Of a stretch of 64,000 bases of DNA, positions 1 through 13,200 are shown piece after piece. The DNA comes from Aplectana chamaeleonis (taxonomy: Eukaryota; Nematoda; Chromadorea; Rhabditida; Cosmocercidae). Made by a program: the position numbers and the translations under genes. Numbering within the stretch: the stretch's first letter is position 1; the number at the start of each line of letters is the position of its first letter. The stretch is from assembly GCA_029168955.1 (NCBI GenBank), contig JAPDOI010000210.1:1185698-1249697 (forward strand), in the 5' to 3' direction. Below the pieces are notes generated by a model, which was given only the letters and a program-made list of their open reading frames with translations, was not told the DNA's origin and did no database searches.

Positions 1-1823
1 AAACACATCAAAATGAGATCAAGCACGATTTGGAATGGAGTTCACGTAGCTTGACCTATGCTGATTTCCTTATTACAGCTTTCAAAAATGGCTTGATGTT
101 TCCGTTGCGCGCTTGATTTCGTTTTGATATGTTTAACGGAGAAGCTTGTGAAATGATCGACCACCAAATCGCATTTTTGGTTATTTCACTTCATTTCCTA
201 ACTTTTTCATTTTTCGAGGCTATTTTGCCCCAAATCATTTTTTTAAGATATTTCAAGACATTTTTGAAACTTTTTTATCATTACCGAATCGTTACTTTTG
301 CCAGGCAGCTAAATTTTCAGAAATTTCACATATTTTCCCCAAGGTTCCCTTTCTGACTTCAATTTTGCTCAAGGATTTACATTTCGGAACGATGAAACAT
401 CTAACAGACCATATTGTCTAATGAGTACAATTTTTTAAACTTATAACCCAAAACCATAAAAAATACCTCTCATTACCGCATTTTTCGCAACATGTGAGAA
501 CTCTATATTATTGATCATTAATATTTGATCTTGAATGATGAGAAGAATTTACGAAACAATTGACTTAGAGCCATCAACAACCAAATATCATTGCGGCGTT
601 TTGTGAAACAGGCTACAAAATCAATATTAGTTATTGGTATTTATCGATAATGACTGATAAGCAAAATTCCTCAACCAAGAAAACCAATCTCACCAGCAAT
701 CACCCCTCCTCGCCGTATTTTGTGCAATAAGCGCGAAAATCGATAATATTTATTATCGATCGATGACGTGTCATGAATACGAATTCTGACAAGATAAGTA
801 CTTACCTCCAACGACATGTATTGAATGGCTGCAGACAGATTCACCCACGCACCCCGGTCTCCACAACCGTAGCAGAAAAAAAGCAGTTTTCGTGCTCCAC
901 GGCTAATTTTGTATGTAAACCCACGATTTTGAGGTACCCTTCAAAGTTAAGGTACCAAGTTCAAAGTGGAATAGGAGCGACCTGCATCCATTTTCAGCCT
1001 CCTGTCTGAAAATGAGCTCCATAGCTCAATTTTAAGTGTACCAACAAGATCGTGTACTCCGTCTGAAAAAAGAAAAGGAGATTAACAACAAAAACGCGCT
1101 GTCTTTCACTTTTTACTTGAAAACCAGTGTACCATACCACAACATTTTTGAGTGGTACAACCAACTTTTTGCGCTCTTTTCAATGCAATTTAGCCCTAAT
1201 TTATACGTTCATTCTGAACTGAGATTTCGAAAAAGGGGTTGCGCGCGGGGCCAATTCAAAACCAAATCGGATGCGCGCTTCGCGCGCACCACAATCACAT
1301 TTCTAGGGGTTATCAAAGGTACTCCTACAATTAGGATCCACTCCTACAAACATTTATCGATTTTTGCGAAAAATCAATAAAGTCGATAGTTGCAGAAAAT
1401 CGATTAAATCGATAAAAGGTTATTTATGAACGTTGTGAACGTTGACCGATGAGATTCTGAGGTTTGTGGAATGTTCTCATTATTGGTGAGAATGTGGGCG
1501 TCGGCTGTTTCATTAACCTCCAAATATCAGTTGCTCGGATTGTTTTTTGAATGTCGAACAGTTTCAAATGACTGTCGGTTCAATGATGTGAATGGCGAGC
1601 TTTCTGCTCTCTGTTTATATATGGTAGCAATTGCAGGGGATTAACGGTAGGAACCAAAAACAGTAAGATACCCTCTATAAAGCGTCGTAATTCACATCAT
1701 TCGAGGCGCGAGCGGCGCGCGCGACGCCTCGGCCTCCGTCTGCCCTATGTTCTCTCACTGTCTCTAACCTCCGCTCCGCACCAGCACGCTCAGGAACCAA
1801 GTGGATTCCGCCGTTTTATGGCC
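1..1823. other. AT-rich stretch with no recognised gene
   Basis: I see no convincing coding exon here. The open frames are short and lack splice context or recognisable motifs. Local AT-rich direct repeats (for example the 'tcgataa' runs near 640-760 and 1,355-1,410) and a CpG-rich patch at about 1,705-1,740 are the only structure noted. Confidence 0.5.
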
Positions 1824-2630
1824 TGTACAATACCCGCGCTGAATTTTGCAAAAACGGGGAGCGTTTGCCAAACCTGGCAGAGAAACGTCCGATGCTTGTG
1901 ACTTTTTTTGATTGAAGACGTTTTTAGATTCTGAAAACTCTATTATATTCACAGCTCGAATTCGTACATAATCATGTGCATTGTGGACTTTTTGACCCTA
2001 AAATCGCTTTGTTTTCGAGTAAAACTGTTTTTGCGGTCGTTTCTCAAAAACGTCGCGTGCGGCAAGGTGCGGCCAAACTTGGAGTTGTATTTGTACAAGT
2101 AATAGAAGATCAATCTCTATCTTTTTTTTTCAAGAATTAGATGAAGGTGAGGCGATCTCGAAATTTGTGCAGGTTGAATTTTCGAAATCCTTCAATAAAC
2201 ACACTTGGTAGCTTCCTGAAATGTCGGAGTTCTGTTGCGCAAGCTCCAAGCCGACAGATGGAAGAGTTCGGAAATTCAACCTGCACAAATCTTGAGATCG
2301 CCACACCTTAATCTGATTCTTGAAGAAAACATAGAGTTTGATCTTCTGTTACTTTTACAATTACTACTCGAAGTTTTGCCGCACCTTGCAGCACGCGACG
2401 TTTCTGAGAAACGACCACAAAAAGCATTTCAATAGAAAACAGAGCGATTTCAGGGAACTGCGGCCCACAAAGCACATTATTATGTAGGAATTTGAGCTGT
2501 GAATATGATAGCGTTTTCAGAATCCAAAAACGTCTCCAAACAAGAAAAAAGTTACAAGAATTGGACTTTTTTTTCGCCAAGTTTGGCAAATGCTCCCCGT
2601 TTTTACAAAACTTACCGCGGGTATTCTACA
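1824..2630. mobile_element. Foldback element, 0.8 kb, TACAATACCCGCG ends
   Basis: The left end reads TGTACAATACCCGCG and the right end is its near reverse complement (CGCGGGTATTCTACA). Similarity continues inward: an AAAACGGGGAGCGTTTGCCAA block on the left matches TTGGCAAATGCTCCCCGTTTTT on the right, and the central part is also palindromic (GAAATCCTTCAATAAAC and flanks). There is no coding capacity. A full relative lies at 57,095-58,165 and a half copy at about 45,918-46,394, so this is a repeat family. It looks like a non-autonomous DNA transposon. The superfamily is not assigned. Confidence 0.75.
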
Positions 2631-4465
2631 TTCTCACATTGAAGAGAAAATGGTAGTTATTGGCTTATTTGAGATTAAAATGACATCACTACTGTATTCA
2701 CTGGTTAAATAAAGAACACTGTAAATACATCAGAGATTGCCTTTTTCAAGTGACTAAGGAACGAATTCATGAGGTAAGAAGTGGTATGCAAGAGGTCTTT
2801 GTGACCAAATGTCCCGTCCAACAGAGGGCTTATGATGACAAAGTGCACATAAACATCACAGTTTATGACCACTCTTTTGACAACGCACTTATCTTCAATG
2901 AGCAGTGAAAAAAGTTGGCGAGGATTCGGTAACGTCAACTTGACTATTTTGAGACGAAAATGTTGTGTGAGATTGGACAGGGTCGTTATATTTGGTCTGA
3001 CGGCCTTCAAATTCTGCTCAGTCAACGGTTTTCAGTTCCGGAAGCAGGGAACAATTCATCATGCAAATCTGATGATCATATTGAGTGTGCTGAGAGATTT
3101 ACTGGCTCTGGCCCATAGAGCGAATCCGAAGCACTCATTTTTCACTGGCCCAGAACAATCATCCGAGTTATTAAGAATCCTGGCGACGGAAAAATCGTTC
3201 CACCAAGAGAAATCTCCACTCCAAGATCCGACTTGCTAAAAAAGCACTATTTGTAATCCATCAAAAACCTGAATCACCTGAAGGCCATGTTTTGAGAACG
3301 TCTCGAAATAAATCGATGGTGCTGCCACTATACATATGTAGTATTCGAATCACTCCTTCTCGGGTATACTACCGGATATCCGAGATTCGGGTAAATCGAT
3401 ATCCGAAAACTAAAAAAGCGCTCTTTTGCGATCGAACCAATATCCGGGAAATTCAAATTCGGCATTATCTGAATCGAACCATTATCCGAAGGGTCGATGA
3501 TTCCCGGATGAATCCGGATAAAATCAGATAAATTCAGATAAATTCGGATAAGTTCGGGTAAATTCAGATAAGATCGCACTTGGCCACGCCCATTTCTCCG
3601 TGCCGCCTTCTATTTATTACATCAGCCCAGGGTTTTCCTCTTTCCGAAATCGGAAGAGTCGTTGCGGCGCGGAAAAATGGGCGTGATCAAGTGAGATGAC
3701 CAAGTGGCTACTTATTCAGTTTTTTTTTCAACTTTTTTTAAACCGTTGCTTTGCATACTTGTTACTACCTAGTTATCCTGAACCAAACCTGTGTATGGAT
3801 AAGATCCTGCCTTCCTACGAAGATATAGTCGCATTGAAGATCACATATTGAAAAAATATATGTGAACATATATATGTTCGATAAAAATAGTCTGTGTTGT
3901 TCAGACAATCTTCTTCGACTAACTTGTTTCGACCACGGACCATTTTTGCCGGACATATCCTCTGTTTCCAAGTGGAATTTATTTTCGTTCATCGCGTGCG
4001 TCTGCGCGCGTACGCTGCGTATCCTTCTCCCCACACTCTCTCGCTGTCTCTACCTTCGCTACGCACAAGCAAGCGAGGGAACAGAGTAAATTCGGCTCGG
4101 AACCAGAGGATATGCTACCCTCATCTTCATCCTAATCTGAAACCTCAGTTTACCCGAACCCACTGAAATGTTCCCTTGCGGAAATTGGGGAAGGGTGGAT
4201 TTGCGAGTTTAGATTAGACTCTAAGAGTTCTGGCCGAGAAATAGCCGTGAAATGCCTGCTTGAAGCGTCATAGTCTTTAAATAGCCGCCAAATAAGGCTT
4301 CTCGCAAACTAGCCGAGCATTAGCCGAGAAATAATGCTTCCCGTAAACTAGCTGTCATATAATGCTTGCCGCGAAATGGCTCCGAAAAAGCCGAGATATA
4401 ATGCTCTTCAAGTAGGTAGGTATACGGCGCATTCCAGAAGCATGATTCAGACGTCAACACCTCGC
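2631..4465. other. Intergenic; short degenerate repeats, no gene recognised
   Basis: Around 3,355-3,572 there is a run of related short units such as GGATAAATTCAGATAA together with GGATATCCGA-type palindromes. At 4,195-4,375 the motif AGCCGAGAAATA recurs several times; a similar motif is seen near 8,050-8,160. The open frames at 2,705-3,239 overlap on both strands and show no family resemblance or splice sites that I trust. Confidence 0.45.
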
Positions 4466-4959
4466 TTAAAGGCAGTATCCACGATGAAAACCATGTCTGA
4501 TTTTTTGGTGGAAATTGGCAGCTGCGGGGCCTATGGCAACCCTAACGTTGAAAAAACTAAGAAAAATGAGCTCGGAACGGTCCCCTACGGCCCCAAAGTT
4601 GGACACCCGTCAGCTCGTCACACCCAGATGCACTTTTCACGCCCACCGACATGAACAAATGAATGCTCGAGATTGTGAGATGAGCGATGGTTTCCGATCA
4701 ATAGGCCCGTTCTTCCCTTTATTATCCAACTTCTCTCTTCACTCAGGTAAGCTCTCATGCTTTAGTTGAAAAAGACGTAAATTACAAGCCTCGGACAACT
4801 CGTCCACCATACTTCCCTAGCTCAATTTTCGAGGGACCATAACTCCGTTCCTAGAAGGTCCTGTACGATTCCAGAAACATCATCGGAATCAGCATGGGAC
4901 CGTCTTCAAGATAGGGTAAAAAGCAGAAAAACGATTCTTATCGTGAACACTGCCTTTAA
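4466..4959. mobile_element. TTAA-flanked MITE (TTAAAGGCAG ends)
   Basis: It begins TTAAAGGCAGTATCCACGATG and ends CATCGTGAACACTGCCTTTAA-like, so the two ends are inverted repeats with a TTAA at each outer edge, as left by TTAA-targeting (piggyBac-like) transposition. The interior matches the copies at 54,874-55,367 and, in the opposite orientation to this one, 32,535-33,021 (shared block around GAATGCTCGAGATTGTGAGATGAGCGATGG). It has no transposase frame, so it is non-autonomous. Confidence 0.8.
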
Positions 4960-5221
4960 ATTACTCAATTTTGAGGTACTTGATCTCGTTCACCCTCTGG
5001 AGGCCCCGCCCAACCGCTGGCGGCTCCGGATGGTGGCTCGGCGAGCCGGCGACGGTTGTGTCTTGGCTATTTTTGATAACTTTCCATTATTTCTCAAATA
5101 TCCTACTATATATATTTTGGTAAATTTGTGTGTGCGTGTGTGTGTTTATGTATGTGTGCGTTTCTCTGTGTGTTTGTTTGACCGTTTATTCGGCTTGACT
5201 TTCAAGACGGGCTACCTTACG
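4960..5221. other. TG-rich lead-in to the minisatellite
   Basis: About 5,120-5,190 is an imperfect (TG)n tract with GTGTGTGCGTGTGTGTGT-type sequence. It ends about 30 bases before the 42-bp array begins. No coding potential is evident. Confidence 0.6.
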
Positions 5222-6940
5222 GGTACGGGCTCAAGAGCGCGCAGAACGCCGAAGAAAGTGTGCGGGACCCTAGGTAGAGTGAGCCGGACGCCGTAGAAAG
5301 TGTGCGGGACCCTAGGTAGAGTGCGCCGGACACCGTAGAAAGTGTGCGGGACCCAAGTGGGAATGCGCAGGACGCCGTATAAAGTGTGCGGGACCCGAGT
5401 GAGAGTGCGCCGGACGCCGTAGAAAGTGTGCGGGACCCAAGTGGGAATGCGCAGGACGCCGTAGAAAGTGTGCGGGACCCGAGTGAGAGTGCGCCGGACG
5501 CCGTAGAAAGTGTGCGGGACCCGAGTGAGAGTGCGCCGGACGCCGTAGAAAGTGTGCGGGACCCGAGTGAGAGTGCGCCAGACGCCGTATAATGTGTGCG
5601 GGACCCAAGTGGGAATGCGCAGGACGCCGTATAAAGAGTGCGGGACCCGAGTGAGAGTGCGCCGGACGCCGTAGAAAGTGTGCGGGACCCGAGTGAGAGT
5701 TCGCCGGACGCCGTAGAAAGTGTGCGGGACCCGAGTGAGAGTGCGCCGGACGCCGTAGAAAGTGTGCGGGACCCGAGTGAGAGTGCGCCAGACGCCGTAT
5801 AATGTGTGCGGGACCCAAGTGGGAATGCGCAGGACGCCGTATAAAGTGTGCGGGACCCGAGTGAGAGTGCGCCGGACGCCGTAGAAAGTGTGCGGGACCC
5901 GAGTGAGAGTGCGCCGGACGCCGTGGAAAGTGTGCGGGACCCGAGTGAGAGTGCGCCAGACGCCGTATAATGTGTGCGGGACCCAAGTGGGAATGCGCAG
6001 AACGCCGTATAAAGTGTGCGGGACCCGAGTGAGAGTGCGCCGGACGCCGTAGAAAGTGTGCGGGACCCGAGTGAGAGTTCGCCGGACGCCGTAGAAAGTG
6101 TGCGGGACCCGAGTGAGAGTGCGCCGGACGCCGTAGAAAGTGTGCGGGACCCGAGTGAGAGTGCGCCGGACGCCGTAGAAAGTGTGCGGGACCCGAGTGG
6201 GAGTACGCCGGACGCCGTAGAAAGTGTGTGGGACCCGAGTGAGAAAGCGCCGGACGCCGTAGAAAGTGTGCGGGACCCGAGTGAGAGTGTGCGGGACGCC
6301 ATAGAAAGTGTGCGGGACCCGAGTGAGAGTGCGCCGGACGCCGTAGAAAAAGTGCGGGACCCGAGTGAGAGTGCGCCGGACGCCGTAGAAAGGGTGCGGG
6401 ACCCGAGTGAGAGTGCGCCGGACGCCGTGGAAAGTGTGCGGGACCCGAGTGAGAGTACGCCGGACGCCGTAGAAAGTGTGCGGGATCTGGTGGGAGAGCG
6501 CGGGACGCCGTAGAAAGTGTGGGGGACGCGAGTGAGAAAGCGCCGGACGCCGTAGAAAGTGTGCGGGACCCGAGTGAGAGTGCGCCGGACGCCGTAGAAA
6601 ATGGGCGGGACCCAAGTGGGAGTGCGCCGGACGCCGTAGAAAGTGGGCGGGACCCAAGTGGGAGAGCGCCGGACGCCGTAGAAAGTGTGTGGGACCCGAG
6701 TGAGAAAGCGCCGGACGCCGTAGAAGGTGTGCGGAAGCCGAGTGAGAGTGTGCCGGACGCCGTAGAATGTGTGCGGGACCCAAGTGCGGAGAGCGCCGGT
6801 CGCCGTCGAAACTGTGCGGGACCGAAGTGGAGTGCGCGGGGCGCCGCATAAAATGTGTGAGACCCGAGGGAGATCACGCCGTAGGAAGTAAGTGAGACCC
6901 AAAAGGGAGCGCTGGACGCCGTAGAAAACGTGTGAGACTC
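5222..6940. repeat. Minisatellite 1: 42-bp unit, about 41 copies
   Basis: The unit is two diverged 21-bp halves, roughly GTGCGGGACCCGAGTGAGAGT and GCGCCGGACGCCGTAGAAAGT, which agree at about 14 of 21 positions, so the ancestral unit was 21 bp. Because 42 is a multiple of three and no unit contains a stop in several frames, frames of more than 500 codons are open on the minus strand and shorter ones on the plus strand. These give conceptual peptides such as VRDPSESAPDAVES. I see no start context, splice sites, signal peptide or biased codon use, so I do not call a protein. Variant units ending in GCCGTATAA recur every 168-210 bp, a weak higher-order period. The array is very CpG-rich. Confidence 0.95.
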
Positions 6941-6963
6941 AAGAGAGAGAGAGAGAGAGAGAG
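6937..6963. repeat. (GA)n microsatellite
   Basis: A short GA dinucleotide run directly abuts the distal end of minisatellite 1. Confidence 0.9.
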
Positions 6964-7536
6964 CGTTATTTCAGAATCACTATGTGCGTCTAAAAGAGAG
7001 CGTACACCACTCCTTTCTTCAGGTCTCCTACCCTTCACCACTCAATTCAACTGCTTAGCTGTTTATATGCACTAACTTTGCTAAATCGGGTTTATATACG
7101 ATGAAAATAAGAGTTAATCAAAATCTGCATCCATGAAACACAAACATCATTCTACTTCATTTGGCAATAAAAGTAGCAGGGGGTCGGTTGATCATGAAAA
7201 CGTTTAGTAAATTCCAAACAGCGGTTGTCCTTATCATGACAAAAATTAAGATAAATCAAAGGCCACTCCAGGATCTTATAAAACGGAAGAACGACCGGTG
7301 TGTCACGGTACAGATAAGGAGGTAAACGGGCGTAGCAAGGTTTGGAATGCTTTGTGATTCCCGATGGTTTAAGTGTTGCCGCCCAAACCAGCTTATGGGC
7401 CGGCGCAGGAAGAAAGAAAGCACCGAGTTATTTGCCCGACACCCAAGATGAGGGCGAAGCCGGCGAATGGGCCGGCGCAGCCGTGCCCCAGCGGCAGAGG
7501 CCGGCGTCAGCCGGCCGACGCCGCTGGTATTTTATA
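6964..7536. other. Unassigned stretch with GC-rich palindromic patch
   Basis: No gene recognised. Between about 7,395 and 7,525 the motif GCCGGCG recurs in both orientations and could fold; it ends directly at the TTAA MITE at 7,537. Confidence 0.4.
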
Positions 7537-8028
7537 TTAAAGGCAGTGTTCACGATAATCTTCGATTTTGAGATTAATTGCTAAATCGATTATTTGGCAC
7601 CCGAGTAGAACTGAAATGACGAAAAAACCGAGAAAAACACACCAGAAGGACACGAAATCCTCAAGTATCAGCCCGCCTCTTAAGTATCAATGGAACTGTT
7701 GGTTGTGACAATGAAATCTTTTGTGGGCCCGCATTTTGCAATTCTCCAATCTGTGTTGCTCCGTTCTTTCCTTCGGGCCCTAACTAATACTGTTTTGCCC
7801 GAAATTCTCTTCCATTTTCGATTAGTCCCATTTTTTACAGGTGACAACCACCGTGAACATGTTCATCCAACCGGACAACTAGTCCAGGCTATAGAATAAT
7901 TTCACTGAAATAAAACGAATTAGTGCGTTTCTCGCCGTTTCTTCGTGATTTTGGTAACACTTGGTTGCTAATGCGTTGTTTTGAGTGGAAAACTTGGAAA
8001 CGAGAATCATCGTGAACACTGCCTTTAA
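7537..8028. mobile_element. TTAA-flanked MITE (TTAAAGGCAGTGTTCACGAT ends)
   Basis: The left end TTAAAGGCAGTGTTCACGAT and right end ATCGTGAACACTGCCTTTAA are perfect inverted repeats of at least 20 bp, each carrying the TTAA target. The interior differs from the 4,466 copy, so several interiors share one pair of ends. No coding frame is credible. Confidence 0.85.
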
Positions 8029-8690
8029 TTTATATTATTATTCAATTATATTTCTCGGCTACTTCTTGTTCGCTTCATGAAAAGCCGAGAAAAAGCCGGG
8101 AAATGGCCCACCAGGAGCCAATGTGGAGCTTGATGGGCTATTTCTCGGCTATCTCTCGGGTAAAACTCCCAGAGTGTGGGGAGGATGTTTGGAACGTGAT
8201 TTTGAAAGAAAACTGTTTCTCCACTACTCGTATCTCATTCCAGATATATTAGGTTTTTTTAAAGCAGTATTCTGAAAAGATGCTGCGAAATTTCTCTGGG
8301 CAACATAGATAGAACATTCAAAGCGAAATGTTTTGCAAGTCCGAGCAAATGGGTTGCTGGATACCGCCTAAAAAGTTGCACCGTTGCTGTGCCTGACCGT
8401 CAACTGTCGCTGTGCAATAGCTTTGTGTATGCCTCGAATCGGTGGCAACTTTCACGTTCCGTTGACCCAGGGAAGCGAACTGCAACAGTCAGTGTATCCG
8501 CTTAGGTTCGCGAAAAATTTTTGAATGTGAACTACGTACATAAACTCTGTATCGGAGCCAAATTTACTCTGCTCCTTCGCACACTTATGCGGAGAAAGGG
8601 AGAGACCATAGGGGTCTGTAGAGTTGCACCGATCGGCGAGCGGTCGCCAAGTGTCTGTTGCCACTCGCTGGCAGTGACGCAGGGTCGACG
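8029..8690. other. Unassigned; AGCCGAGAAA-type repeats
   Basis: AGCCGAGAAA motifs in both orientations occur at 8,050-8,160 and are similar to 4,195-4,375. Nothing coding is recognised. Confidence 0.4.
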
Positions 8691-8830
8691 CAGCATGAAG
8701 GGGTCGTTTATACTCCCGCGGCGGGGCGGCGCAGCACCATGAAATTCTATGGTATTGATCACGCGGCGATATTGTAGGAATGCACTTCCCCGCTCTGCTC
8801 GGCGGCGGAAGTATAAACGACTCTTAAAAC
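8691..8830. mobile_element. Small foldback element (GTCGTTTATACTCC ends)
   Basis: GGGTCGTTTATACTCCCGCGGCG on the left pairs with CGGCGGAAGTATAAACGACTC on the right, leaving a loop of about 90 bases. A related element lies at 25,461-25,585 and a looser one at 24,800-25,007. A short non-autonomous DNA element is likely. Confidence 0.6.
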
Positions 8831-10215
8831 ACTCTGTAGTGCCCCCACGTCGCCCTTCGCGCCGCGTTGGTCGCGTTCTTCGCCGAATGTAATCGATATT
8901 GTACCACCCAGCGCTGTTCGTCTCTTCGAGCAACCCCGCAACTTCAACTCTGCAGACCGCTCATGGGGAAGTGTGGGTAGAAGGAGACGCAGCGCACGTG
9001 CGCAGACGCACGCGATGAATGGAAATGAATTTGACTTTGAAACAGAGGAAATGTGACTGATAGAGTCAACGTTTATTTTTCCATTTCAGCCTATTGTGCA
9101 TGGTGACGTTACCGTTCTCGGTGGTGGTGTGTGCGTGACTCACGGAATGATTTTGAGCGATGGAAAGAACTTCGAGTTTTGTGGCTTCAGACTGTTCCGG
9201 ATGGGTGAACTCATCATTATAAGGAGATTATTATTGTATTTTTGTATTAGGAGATTTAATAAACGAAAAATCTATTCAGGCTCGTGCTGTACAAATGTAA
9301 GATTGGATGGAGTACGAAAAAGTTCTCAAGAAGAAAGATGGAAAACAGAGATATAGAATAAAGTTTTTATTCTCACTAGAACTCACTGGAAATTGCAAAT
9401 GTGTTCTACAGTTTCAGTAAGGGAAAATGGAACATTAATAGCGTTTTGTTAGGCTGGAGCTATTGGGTTGAGAAAAACCTACCTTCAAATGTTTGTATTT
9501 ATTGTGGTACTTTTTACAGTCAGTATTTATGTAAACTCTGATGGGATATTTGAGAATCCTGAAAGCCAAATATAAGCCCTTGCAATTTTTCAATGGGAAA
9601 ACGCTTTTATTTCAAACTAACTGTGAGCTATTGTACAGCCTGTTCCGAAAAAGTAGTGTGGGCGGAGCTAGGTGTATTTGAAGCGCGCGGCCGTGCTGCG
9701 CGTTCAAGGTAGATCACATCACAGACAGATTTGCTTCTCTCGTCAACTACTTTTATTTATTGGCTTGAATCAGCTCATGTGACATTTACTTTTTAGGTGA
9801 AATTCAAAAGAAAGTTATAACACGCGTCGGCGAAAATGGGAAAAATACTCGTGATCTATATCAAAACCGCGGCGCTACCGCTCGCTGCACCTCCACTTTC
9901 GTACATGGCTCCGCCCCGACTCCTTTGTAGAGTAAAGTACCTTGGAGCCCATTCAAAATACTATTTTCCCCTGGCACGAAAAATTAAGGAGTGTTATTTG
10001 CTAGCTTCCAGGAAGTTCAAATGTCCCAACAAAAATTATGTAATTATAAATAGAAACTTTGCGAGCTAGCGACACAAAGCTCATTTGAAAGTTAGCTAGT
10101 ATGTTGAGAGATAATTTGATGTCCTTATCAAAACGAAATTCCGGACAACCGCTATCGTAGCACGCAAGGGTATTATGATCGCGTTGGAACAAAGACTAAT
10201 CCTGACTGGGCCACG
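8831..10215. other. Intergenic, no gene recognised
   Basis: Frames up to 86 codons exist, but none shows recognisable domain content or splice structure. An AATAAA-like motif and an AT-rich run occur around 9,240-9,370; nothing else is supported. Confidence 0.4.
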
Positions 10216-13200
10216 TGGTGCCAGTGCTACTGTAATGACCAACTTCAACCCAAATTTCACCGAGATAGAATTTCCCCTAGCACCGAAGTCAGAATTTCAA
10301 ATTGGTAATTTTTGAAATTAGCGCTCCTGTCCGATTTCTTGCCTAGGTAGGGCTTAAGAGGCAATCATGAAGATCTGGCAACAAGTTTTAGATTAGAAAA
10401 GCTCATCCACTAAAGCCATTTCGTTACACAAGACTTGTGATGGATGAGCTCTGAATGCTGGGGTGAACGGGCGGACCGATGAGGAGCAGAATATTCATGA
10501 CCATTCTGTGTTCGGTTGATCTTCTCGATAAGTGGCGTCAAAACCCTCCCTGGATGTACACAGAGCCGGCTTGAATCCCATCTTACCTCTATCTAGCACT
10601 CTCTCGAGGAAAGGTATGCGCACTCTTGGCCGAATGGAGAAGTCCTCGCTTCCCGGGAAACAGACCCGGAGTTCGATCACGATGACAGTCAGTTTTTTGC
10701 AAGAAGTTTGTAGACACCTTCCCCTTATGTTAAACACGGTCTCCAAACCCGCGCAGTATACGACGCTGTGGACGGTGGGGTCGAGTTAGAAGACGGGCTC
10801 GGGTGAGAGGGGAGGGTCTTGAGCAGACCCAAAGGGATGCGGCATGAGAAAAGGCTGCTTCTCCAGCCTTCGTGCTGGTTAGAGTATCCGCACGGGTAAC
10901 CCCCCCCCATCCTCCACCCTGGAAGTGCTCCGTTCTGGATGAGATATCTTCTCAACCAGTTCGAGGGATGCTTCTCCATATCCGAAGGAATGGCGAGCTT
11001 CTCCTGAAGTTCGGCTCTTACCCGAGTTGAGATCGCTCGTGGATTGAGTTTTCCAGGTCAGAGCCATTTCCAACTTTGAGGTTTTCATCGAATGGAAGCT
11101 TCTCCTAATATTGGGGCTTTTTCCTTGTCTAGGCCAGTCTTCAAGATCCGATTCCCGTTAAACAGATCTGGGGTTCGGTCTCGATGAGGTCAGTCTTTTG
11201 CAAGACTTTGTCGGACCCTTCCTCTATGTTAAACACGGTCTCCAAACCCGCGCAGTGTACGAGGCCGTGGACGGTGAGGTCGAGTTAGAAGACGGGATCA
11301 GGTGAGAGGGGAGGGGTCTCACGCAGACCCTATGACGTGTGGCATGAGAATTGCCTGCGTCTCCAGCCTTTGTGCTGGGTTGAGTATCCACACGGATATC
11401 CTCCCCATCTTCCACCCAGGAAGTGGCTCCCTTCTGGATGACATATCTCCTCAGTCGGTTTGAGGGGCGCTTCTCTACATCCGAAGATCTGGCTAACTTC
11501 TCTCGGAGTTCGGCTCTTATCCGAGTTGAGACCGCCCGTGGATTGAGCTTTCCAGGTCAGAGTCATTCCTAAATTTGGGGTATTCCCCCCTGATGGAAGC
11601 TGCTTCTGATACTTAATGCTTTTTCCTTGCCTCCCTGAATGTATAGAGATGCCGGCTTGAATCCCATATCTAACCTCTATCAAGCACTTGTTCGAGGGAG
11701 GAAGTGTGCCTTCTTGGCCGAATGGAAATCTTCTCGCTTTCCCCTAAACAGATCTGGGGTTTGGTCGCGGTGACGTACAAACTTTTGCAAGAAATTTGTC
11801 GAGCCGCTCCCCTATGTTAAACACGGTCTCCAAACCCGCGCAGTATACGAGGCCGTGGACAGTGGGGTCGAAACACAAGACGGGTTTGGCTGAGAGGGGA
11901 GGGGTCTTACGCAGACCCATTGGCGTGCGGCATGAGTAATGCCTACGTCTCCAGCCTTCGTGCTGGGTTGAGTATCCATTCGGATATCTTCCCCATCCTC
12001 CACCCAGGAAGTGGCTCTCTTCTGGATAAGATATACTCTCAACCAGATTGAGGGGTGCTTCTCTAGATCCGAGGATATGGCTAACTTCTCTTGGAGTTTA
12101 GCTCTTATCCGGGTTCGATCTCTACTGGGTGGAATTTTTCAGGCTAGCCTTATTTCAATCTTTGGGCTTTTCCTTGGTTGGCAGACGGCTATTCTTGGGC
12201 TTGTGAGTTTTGGGGCTTTTCCCTTATGCAGGTCAGCACTCATGGCCCGGCTCCCTGAAGGCTGAACGACCTTGGAATTGAAAAAGCTCCGCCCTAGACC
12301 CTCCCATGGCTGTCAAAATTGACTGTAGTGTTCACTGGGTGAGCGAGCGAGGATGAGCACGAGCATCATCTCGGCAGATTCCATGAGTGAATGCATGGAA
12401 ATCGCTCCTCGGGAGGGGGCGAGAAAATGTGTCCCCAAATCGATATTCAACCATCATCAAGCCCTTACAACCCGTAACGGATGTGCTCGGATGGCCGAGT
12501 GGTAAGTGGCTCGCTTAGTATCCAGAGCGTGGAGGGAACGCTCCCCACGGAGGAGAAGATTTTTGCAAATTCTGTAAAAAAAAATTTTTATTGGTCTGTC
12601 GCGGAATTTTTCGCCACGGCCACGGTTTCGGCGGCCAACCTGCTCCAGCTCACCCCTGCTCCAGCTCTAATGGTCATGCTCACGCGGCCGTATCCTAAAA
12701 ATGCTCTACGTCATCGGCATGGGTGAGCCGAATAGTGTTAAAAATCTGGTTAGACATCCCTGATTGCCGCATCGTATCCCGTGCGGGTAGCCTGGGAATG
12801 TCTCTACTCTCGAGAAGCAGACACCCACAGAGCGGCCGCCGCCGCACAACCTCAGGGCGATGTCGCACTGCGAATGCGCGAAAATTCGCGCCGCGGTGTT
12901 GGCGAAGAAGAGGCGGAGACGAGAGGCAGTGGAGTGTCTGTTTCTCGTGAGTAGAGACATTCCCAGGGTACCCGCACGGGATACGATGCGGCAACCAGGC
13001 AGGTCTAACCACATGCTGGGTATCTTTTGGCTCAACCATGCCGATGACCCAGAGCAATTTCAGGGTACGGCCGTGTGAGCATGACCATTTGAGCCGGAGC
13101 AGGGGTGAGCTGGAGCAGGTTGGCCGCCGAAACCGTCGCCGTGGCGGAAAAATCCGCGACAGACCAATAAAAAAAATTTTTTTTTACAGAATTTGCAAAA

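Noticed and set aside
5222..6880. CRISPR array
   Set aside because: Units are contiguous and diverge gradually with no unique spacers; the rest of the window is eukaryotic.
5212..6902. Frames of 521-561 codons on the minus strand and shorter ones on the plus strand
   Set aside because: The period is 42 bp and stop-free in several frames at once on both strands; no start, splice or codon-bias evidence for a protein.
12482..12560. Functional tRNA-Leu or tRNA-Ser gene
   Set aside because: An A-box-like segment is present, but no B box and no pairing acceptor stem.
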